Assembly (NCBI GenBank): GCA_037043235.1
Contig: JAWRVZ010000605.1
Span: 70,001-134,000 of the forward strand
DNA length: 64,000 nucleotides
Origin: Rhodeus uyekii
Taxonomy: Eukaryota > Chordata > Actinopteri > Cypriniformes > Acheilognathidae
Reading direction: 5' to 3'
Shown here: positions 56,530-64,000 of the stretch, in pieces
Layout: every line of letters starts with the position of its first letter
Position numbering within the stretch: the first letter of the stretch is position 1
Translations under genes and position numbers: made by a program
Notes under the pieces: model-generated
What the model was told of the DNA's origin: nothing
The model's database searches: none
What the model saw: the letters and a program-made list of their open reading frames with translations, nothing else

Positions 56530-57399
56530 TGAGTTCTGGGGGTGAGTTCTGGGGGTAAGTCCAAGGGGGTTGGGGGGTAAGTCCAAGGGGGTTGGGGGGG
56601 TAAGTCCAAGGGGGTTGGGGGGGTAAGTCCAAGGGGGTTGGGGGGGTAAGTCCAAGGGGGTTGGGGGGGTAAGTCCAAGGGGGTTGGGGGGGTAAGTCCA
56701 AGGGGGTTGGGGGGGTAGTAAGTCCAAGGGGGTTGGGGGGGTGGTAAGTCCAAGGGGGTTGGGGGGGTGGTAAGTCCAAGGGGGTTGGGGGGGGGGGTAA
56801 GTCCAAGGGGGTTGGGGGGGTGGTAAGTCCAAGGGGGTTGGGGGGGTGGTAAGTCCAAGGGGGTTGGGGGGGTGGTAAGTCCAAGGGGGTTGGGGGGGTG
56901 GTAAGTCCAAGGGGGTTGGGGGGGTGGTAAGTCCAAGGGGGTTGGGGGGGTGGTAAGTCCAAGGGGGTTGGGGGGGGGGTAAGTCCAAGGGGGTTGGGGG
57001 GGTGGTAAGTCCAAGGGGGTTGGGGGGGTGGTAAGTCCAAGGGGGTTGGGGGGGTGGTAAGTCCAAGGGGGTTGGGGGGGGGGTAAGTCCAAGGGGGTTG
57101 GGGGGGGGGTAAGTCCAAGGGGGTTGGGGGGGGGGTAAGTCCAAGGGGGTTGGGGGGGGGGTAAGTCCAAGGGGGTTGGGGGGGGGGTAAGTCCAAGGGG
57201 GTTGGGGGGGGGGTAAGTCCAAGGGGGTTGGGGGGGGGGGTAAGTCCAAGGGGGTTGGGGGGGGGGGTAAGTCCAAGGGGGTTGGGGGGGGGGGTAAGTC
57301 CAAGGGGGTTGGGGGGGGGGGTAAGTCCAAGGGGGTTGGGGGGGGGGGTAAGTCAAGGGGGTTGGGGGGGGGGGTAAGTCCAAGGGGGTTGGGGGGGGG
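56530..57399 (+). repeat. G-rich subtelomeric minisatellite, 33 units, adjoining the telomere
   Basis: Unit GTAAGTCCAAGGGGGTTGG followed by a G run; 33 GTAAGTC landmarks counted. The form changes along the array. Proximal units (to about 56700) end in 6-7 G. Most middle units (56717-57070) have GTGG or GTAG before TAAGT. Distal units (57070-57399) have 9-11 G. One unit near 57353 lacks a C. No CpG in the unit. The final unit runs directly into GGTTAGGG. The long Pro-rich frames on the minus strand (337, 300 and 242 residues) are repeat artefacts. Confidence 0.96.
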
Positions 57400-60300
57400 T
57401 TAGGGTTAGGGTTAGGGTTAGGGTTAGGGTTAGGGTTAGGGTTAGGGTTAGGGTTAGGGTTAGGGTTAGGGTTAGGGTTAGGGTTAGGGTTAGGGTTAGG
57501 GTTAGGGTTAGGGTTAGGGTTAGGGTTAGGGTTAGGGTTAGGGTTAGGGTTAGGGTTAGGGTTAGGGTTAGGGTTAGGGTTAGGGTTAGGGTTAGGGTTA
57601 GGGTTAGGGTTAGGGTTAGGGTTAGGGTTAGGGTTAGGGTTAGGGTTAGGGTTAGGGTTAGGGTTAGGGTTAGGGTTAGGGTTAGGGTTAGGGTTAGGGT
57701 TAGGGTTAGGGTTAGGGTTAGGGTTAGGGTTAGGGTTAGGGTTAGGGTTAGGGTTAGGGTTAGGGTTAGGGTTAGGGTTAGGGTTAGGGTTAGGGTTAGG
57801 GTTAGGGTTAGGGTTAGGGTTAGGGTTAGGGTTAGGGTTAGGGTTAGGGTTAGGGTTAGGGTTAGGGTTAGGGTTAGGGTTAGGGTTAGGGTTAGGGTTA
57901 GGGTTAGGGTTAGGGTTAGGGTTAGGGTTAGGGTTAGGGTTAGGGTTAGGGTTAGGGTTAGGGTTAGGGTTAGGGTTAGGGTTAGGGTTAGGGTTAGGGT
58001 TAGGGTTAGGGTTAGGGTTAGGGTTAGGGTTAGGGTTAGGGTTAGGGTTAGGGTTAGGGTTAGGGTTAGGGTTAGGGTTAGGGTTAGGGTTAGGGTTAGG
58101 GTTAGGGTTAGGGTTAGGGTTAGGGTTAGGGTTAGGGTTAGGGTTAGGGTTAGGGTTAGGGTTAGGGTTAGGGTTAGGGTTAGGGTTAGGGTTAGGGTTA
58201 GGGTTAGGGTTAGGGTTAGGGTTAGGGTTAGGGTTAGGGTTAGGGTTAGGGTTAGGGTTAGGGTTAGGGTTAGGGTTAGGGTTAGGGTTAGGGTTAGGGT
58301 TAGGGTTAGGGTTAGGGTTAGGGTTAGGGTTAGGGTTAGGGTTAGGGTTAGGGTTAGGGTTAGGGTTAGGGTTAGGGTTAGGGTTAGGGTTAGGGTTAGG
58401 GTTAGGGTTAGGGTTAGGGTTAGGGTTAGGGTTAGGGTTAGGGTTAGGGTTAGGGTTAGGGTTAGGGTTAGGGTTAGGGTTAGGGTTAGGGTTAGGGTTA
58501 GGGTTAGGGTTAGGGTTAGGGTTAGGGTTAGGGTTAGGGTTAGGGTTAGGGTTAGGGTTAGGGTTAGGGTTAGGGTTAGGGTTAGGGTTAGGGTTAGGGT
58601 TAGGGTTAGGGTTAGGGTTAGGGTTAGGGTTAGGGTTAGGGTTAGGGTTAGGGTTAGGGTTAGGGTTAGGGTTAGGGTTAGGGTTAGGGTTAGGGTTAGG
58701 GTTAGGGTTAGGGTTAGGGTTAGGGTTAGGGTTAGGGTTAGGGTTAGGGTTAGGGTTAGGGTTAGGGTTAGGGTTAGGGTTAGGGTTAGGGTTAGGGTTA
58801 GGGTTAGGGTTAGGGTTAGGGTTAGGGTTAGGGTTAGGGTTAGGGTTAGGGTTAGGGTTAGGGTTAGGGTTAGGGTTAGGGTTAGGGTTAGGGTTAGGGT
58901 TAGGGTTAGGGTTAGGGTTAGGGTTAGGGTTAGGGTTAGGGTTAGGGTTAGGGTTAGGGTTAGGGTTAGGGTTAGGGTTAGGGTTAGGGTTAGGGTTAGG
59001 GTTAGGGTTAGGGTTAGGGTTAGGGTTAGGGTTAGGGTTAGGGTTAGGGTTAGGGTTAGGGTTAGGGTTAGGGTTAGGGTTAGGGTTAGGGTTAGGGTTA
59101 GGGTTAGGGTTAGGGTTAGGGTTAGGGTTAGGGTTAGGGTTAGGGTTAGGGTTAGGGTTAGGGTTAGGGTTAGGGTTAGGGTTAGGGTTAGGGTTAGGGT
59201 TAGGGTTAGGGTTAGGGTTAGGGTTAGGGTTAGGGTTAGGGTTAGGGTTAGGGTTAGGGTTAGGGTTAGGGTTAGGGTTAGGGTTAGGGTTAGGGTTAGG
59301 GTTAGGGTTAGGGTTAGGGTTAGGGTTAGGGTTAGGGTTAGGGTTAGGGTTAGGGTTAGGGTTAGGGTTAGGGTTAGGGTTAGGGTTAGGGTTAGGGTTA
59401 GGGTTAGGGTTAGGGTTAGGGTTAGGGTTAGGGTTAGGGTTAGGGTTAGGGTTAGGGTTAGGGTTAGGGTTAGGGTTAGGGTTAGGGTTAGGGTTAGGGT
59501 TAGGGTTAGGGTTAGGGTTAGGGTTAGGGTTAGGGTTAGGGTTAGGGTTAGGGTTAGGGTTAGGGTTAGGGTTAGGGTTAGGGTTAGGGTTAGGGTTAGG
59601 GTTAGGGTTAGGGTTAGGGTTAGGGTTAGGGTTAGGGTTAGGGTTAGGGTTAGGGTTAGGGTTAGGGTTAGGGTTAGGGTTAGGGTTAGGGTTAGGGTTA
59701 GGGTTAGGGTTAGGGTTAGGGTTAGGGTTAGGGTTAGGGTTAGGGTTAGGGTTAGGGTTAGGGTTAGGGTTAGGGTTAGGGTTAGGGTTAGGGTTAGGGT
59801 TAGGGTTAGGGTTAGGGTTAGGGTTAGGGTTAGGGTTAGGGTTAGGGTTAGGGTTAGGGTTAGGGTTAGGGTTAGGGTTAGGGTTAGGGTTAGGGTTAGG
59901 GTTAGGGTTAGGGTTAGGGTTAGGGTTAGGGTTAGGGTTAGGGTTAGGGTTAGGGTTAGGGTTAGGGTTAGGGTTAGGGTTAGGGTTAGGGTTAGGGTTA
60001 GGGTTAGGGTTAGGGTTAGGGTTAGGGTTAGGGTTAGGGTTAGGGTTAGGGTTAGGGTTAGGGTTAGGGTTAGGGTTAGGGTTAGGGTTAGGGTTAGGGT
60101 TAGGGTTAGGGTTAGGGTTAGGGTTAGGGTTAGGGTTAGGGTTAGGGTTAGGGTTAGGGTTAGGGTTAGGGTTAGGGTTAGGGTTAGGGTTAGGGTTAGG
60201 GTTAGGGTTAGGGTTAGGGTTAGGGTTAGGGTTAGGGTTAGGGTTAGGGTTAGGGTTAGGGTTAGGGTTAGGGTTAGGGTTAGGGTTAGGGTTAGGGTTA

Positions 60301-63300
60301 GGGTTAGGGTTAGGGTTAGGGTTAGGGTTAGGGTTAGGGTTAGGGTTAGGGTTAGGGTTAGGGTTAGGGTTAGGGTTAGGGTTAGGGTTAGGGTTAGGGT
60401 TAGGGTTAGGGTTAGGGTTAGGGTTAGGGTTAGGGTTAGGGTTAGGGTTAGGGTTAGGGTTAGGGTTAGGGTTAGGGTTAGGGTTAGGGTTAGGGTTAGG
60501 GTTAGGGTTAGGGTTAGGGTTAGGGTTAGGGTTAGGGTTAGGGTTAGGGTTAGGGTTAGGGTTAGGGTTAGGGTTAGGGTTAGGGTTAGGGTTAGGGTTA
60601 GGGTTAGGGTTAGGGTTAGGGTTAGGGTTAGGGTTAGGGTTAGGGTTAGGGTTAGGGTTAGGGTTAGGGTTAGGGTTAGGGTTAGGGTTAGGGTTAGGGT
60701 TAGGGTTAGGGTTAGGGTTAGGGTTAGGGTTAGGGTTAGGGTTAGGGTTAGGGTTAGGGTTAGGGTTAGGGTTAGGGTTAGGGTTAGGGTTAGGGTTAGG
60801 GTTAGGGTTAGGGTTAGGGTTAGGGTTAGGGTTAGGGTTAGGGTTAGGGTTAGGGTTAGGGTTAGGGTTAGGGTTAGGGTTAGGGTTAGGGTTAGGGTTA
60901 GGGTTAGGGTTAGGGTTAGGGTTAGGGTTAGGGTTAGGGTTAGGGTTAGGGTTAGGGTTAGGGTTAGGGTTAGGGTTAGGGTTAGGGTTAGGGTTAGGGT
61001 TAGGGTTAGGGTTAGGGTTAGGGTTAGGGTTAGGGTTAGGGTTAGGGTTAGGGTTAGGGTTAGGGTTAGGGTTAGGGTTAGGGTTAGGGTTAGGGTTAGG
61101 GTTAGGGTTAGGGTTAGGGTTAGGGTTAGGGTTAGGGTTAGGGTTAGGGTTAGGGTTAGGGTTAGGGTTAGGGTTAGGGTTAGGGTTAGGGTTAGGGTTA
61201 GGGTTAGGGTTAGGGTTAGGGTTAGGGTTAGGGTTAGGGTTAGGGTTAGGGTTAGGGTTAGGGTTAGGGTTAGGGTTAGGGTTAGGGTTAGGGTTAGGGT
61301 TAGGGTTAGGGTTAGGGTTAGGGTTAGGGTTAGGGTTAGGGTTAGGGTTAGGGTTAGGGTTAGGGTTAGGGTTAGGGTTAGGGTTAGGGTTAGGGTTAGG
61401 GTTAGGGTTAGGGTTAGGGTTAGGGTTAGGGTTAGGGTTAGGGTTAGGGTTAGGGTTAGGGTTAGGGTTAGGGTTAGGGTTAGGGTTAGGGTTAGGGTTA
61501 GGGTTAGGGTTAGGGTTAGGGTTAGGGTTAGGGTTAGGGTTAGGGTTAGGGTTAGGGTTAGGGTTAGGGTTAGGGTTAGGGTTAGGGTTAGGGTTAGGGT
61601 TAGGGTTAGGGTTAGGGTTAGGGTTAGGGTTAGGGTTAGGGTTAGGGTTAGGGTTAGGGTTAGGGTTAGGGTTAGGGTTAGGGTTAGGGTTAGGGTTAGG
61701 GTTAGGGTTAGGGTTAGGGTTAGGGTTAGGGTTAGGGTTAGGGTTAGGGTTAGGGTTAGGGTTAGGGTTAGGGTTAGGGTTAGGGTTAGGGTTAGGGTTA
61801 GGGTTAGGGTTAGGGTTAGGGTTAGGGTTAGGGTTAGGGTTAGGGTTAGGGTTAGGGTTAGGGTTAGGGTTAGGGTTAGGGTTAGGGTTAGGGTTAGGGT
61901 TAGGGTTAGGGTTAGGGTTAGGGTTAGGGTTAGGGTTAGGGTTAGGGTTAGGGTTAGGGTTAGGGTTAGGGTTAGGGTTAGGGTTAGGGTTAGGGTTAGG
62001 GTTAGGGTTAGGGTTAGGGTTAGGGTTAGGGTTAGGGTTAGGGTTAGGGTTAGGGTTAGGGTTAGGGTTAGGGTTAGGGTTAGGGTTAGGGTTAGGGTTA
62101 GGGTTAGGGTTAGGGTTAGGGTTAGGGTTAGGGTTAGGGTTAGGGTTAGGGTTAGGGTTAGGGTTAGGGTTAGGGTTAGGGTTAGGGTTAGGGTTAGGGT
62201 TAGGGTTAGGGTTAGGGTTAGGGTTAGGGTTAGGGTTAGGGTTAGGGTTAGGGTTAGGGTTAGGGTTAGGGTTAGGGTTAGGGTTAGGGTTAGGGTTAGG
62301 GTTAGGGTTAGGGTTAGGGTTAGGGTTAGGGTTAGGGTTAGGGTTAGGGTTAGGGTTAGGGTTAGGGTTAGGGTTAGGGTTAGGGTTAGGGTTAGGGTTA
62401 GGGTTAGGGTTAGGGTTAGGGTTAGGGTTAGGGTTAGGGTTAGGGTTAGGGTTAGGGTTAGGGTTAGGGTTAGGGTTAGGGTTAGGGTTAGGGTTAGGGT
62501 TAGGGTTAGGGTTAGGGTTAGGGTTAGGGTTAGGGTTAGGGTTAGGGTTAGGGTTAGGGTTAGGGTTAGGGTTAGGGTTAGGGTTAGGGTTAGGGTTAGG
62601 GTTAGGGTTAGGGTTAGGGTTAGGGTTAGGGTTAGGGTTAGGGTTAGGGTTAGGGTTAGGGTTAGGGTTAGGGTTAGGGTTAGGGTTAGGGTTAGGGTTA
62701 GGGTTAGGGTTAGGGTTAGGGTTAGGGTTAGGGTTAGGGTTAGGGTTAGGGTTAGGGTTAGGGTTAGGGTTAGGGTTAGGGTTAGGGTTAGGGTTAGGGT
62801 TAGGGTTAGGGTTAGGGTTAGGGTTAGGGTTAGGGTTAGGGTTAGGGTTAGGGTTAGGGTTAGGGTTAGGGTTAGGGTTAGGGTTAGGGTTAGGGTTAGG
62901 GTTAGGGTTAGGGTTAGGGTTAGGGTTAGGGTTAGGGTTAGGGTTAGGGTTAGGGTTAGGGTTAGGGTTAGGGTTAGGGTTAGGGTTAGGGTTAGGGTTA
63001 GGGTTAGGGTTAGGGTTAGGGTTAGGGTTAGGGTTAGGGTTAGGGTTAGGGTTAGGGTTAGGGTTAGGGTTAGGGTTAGGGTTAGGGTTAGGGTTAGGGT
63101 TAGGGTTAGGGTTAGGGTTAGGGTTAGGGTTAGGGTTAGGGTTAGGGTTAGGGTTAGGGTTAGGGTTAGGGTTAGGGTTAGGGTTAGGGTTAGGGTTAGG
63201 GTTAGGGTTAGGGTTAGGGTTAGGGTTAGGGTTAGGGTTAGGGTTAGGGTTAGGGTTAGGGTTAGGGTTAGGGTTAGGGTTAGGGTTAGGGTTAGGGTTA

Positions 63301-64000
63301 GGGTTAGGGTTAGGGTTAGGGTTAGGGTTAGGGTTAGGGTTAGGGTTAGGGTTAGGGTTAGGGTTAGGGTTAGGGTTAGGGTTAGGGTTAGGGTTAGGGT
63401 TAGGGTTAGGGTTAGGGTTAGGGTTAGGGTTAGGGTTAGGGTTAGGGTTAGGGTTAGGGTTAGGGTTAGGGTTAGGGTTAGGGTTAGGGTTAGGGTTAGG
63501 GTTAGGGTTAGGGTTAGGGTTAGGGTTAGGGTTAGGGTTAGGGTTAGGGTTAGGGTTAGGGTTAGGGTTAGGGTTAGGGTTAGGGTTAGGGTTAGGGTTA
63601 GGGTTAGGGTTAGGGTTAGGGTTAGGGTTAGGGTTAGGGTTAGGGTTAGGGTTAGGGTTAGGGTTAGGGTTAGGGTTAGGGTTAGGGTTAGGGTTAGGGT
63701 TAGGGTTAGGGTTAGGGTTAGGGTTAGGGTTAGGGTTAGGGTTAGGGTTAGGGTTAGGGTTAGGGTTAGGGTTAGGGTTAGGGTTAGGGTTAGGGTTAGG
63801 GTTAGGGTTAGGGTTAGGGTTAGGGTTAGGGTTAGGGTTAGGGTTAGGGTTAGGGTTAGGGTTAGGGTTAGGGTTAGGGTTAGGGTTAGGGTTAGGGTTA
63901 GGGTTAGGGTTAGGGTTAGGGTTAGGGTTAGGGTTAGGGTTAGGGTTAGGGTTAGGGTTAGGGTTAGGGTTAGGGTTAGGGTTAGGGTTAGGGTTAGGGT
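57400..64000 (+). repeat. Telomere: uninterrupted TTAGGG array, about 1,100 repeats
   Basis: 6601 bp of TTAGGG with the G-rich strand 5' to 3' toward the right, the expected orientation for a right chromosome arm. Every 60-base line from 57421 on reads identically (60 is a multiple of 6), so I see no variant repeat or indel. It continues to the window edge, so the full length is unknown. Confidence 0.99.

Noticed and set aside
56370..57383. Pro-rich frames of 242-337 residues (PPQPPWTYPP...) on the minus strand
   Set aside because: All three minus-strand frames are open because the G-rich minisatellite lacks stops; no start context, no unique protein part.
1..64000. CRISPR array, prokaryotic defence system or operon
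   Set aside because: The window is vertebrate: spliced genes, SINEs, LINEs and a TTAGGG telomere. The tandem repeats are minisatellites with no unique spacers.

Overview
The window is the end of a chromosome from a ray-finned fish. The right-hand 6.6 kb is a pure TTAGGG array with its G-rich strand running 5' to 3' outward, so position 64000 points off the chromosome end and position 1 is the interior side. Fish origin is shown by the exon sequences of two vertebrate genes, a 5S-rRNA-headed SINE3, L2-type LINEs, tRNA-headed SINEs with an L2-like tail, a Gmr1-like Ty3/gypsy relic, and hAT and Tigger-like DNA elements. Two fragments of a 'GGGTGAACCATCCCTTTAA'-type terminal repeat and the SINE types suggest a cyprinid or close relative; that placement is inference.

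Layout. 1-3940 is a minisatellite of about 60 units lying inside the riox2 gene. 3906-5640 holds the first part of riox2 (minus strand; coding exons 1-4 visible, the rest beyond the left edge). 5735-8366 holds a decayed L2 LINE and a 1.04-kb element with ~90-bp inverted ends. 8682-12292 is a complete seven-coding-exon tiprl gene (minus strand, 272 codons by my splice model), with its probable non-coding first exon and promoter near 12531-12660. 12.8-23.6 kb is a mobile-element graveyard: foldback element, SINE3, LTRs, a retroviral pol relic, a Gmr1-like relic and an L2 that keeps its endonuclease end. 23.6-31.1 kb holds pieces of a SAP-domain (PIAS-like) gene and a coiled-coil exon, interrupted by LTR, SINE and hAT insertions. 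31.1-36.5 kb has a tRNA-Pro-like/LTR junction, a small retroposon coding for a membrane/coiled-coil protein, and Tigger-like elements inserted in TA repeats.

From about 37.1 to 56.5 kb the sequence is T-rich, gene-free subtelomere made of diverged copies of a long unit (roughly 2.7-2.9 kb), with a 104-bp tandem array at 48.3-49.7 kb and two well-preserved copies of the long unit at 50.0-54.8 kb. A 33-copy G-rich minisatellite (56530-57399) then joins the telomere (57400-64000) with no transitional sequence.

Only two genes look intact in the parts that can be seen: riox2 (a JmjC ribosomal-protein histidine hydroxylase) and tiprl (a regulator of PP2A-type phosphatases). They lie in the same orientation, transcribed away from the telomere, and nothing suggests they work together. 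The most unusual things here are structural: a minisatellite built from the 3' end of a riox2 exon plus its splice donor, and a graded G-rich array fused to the telomere.
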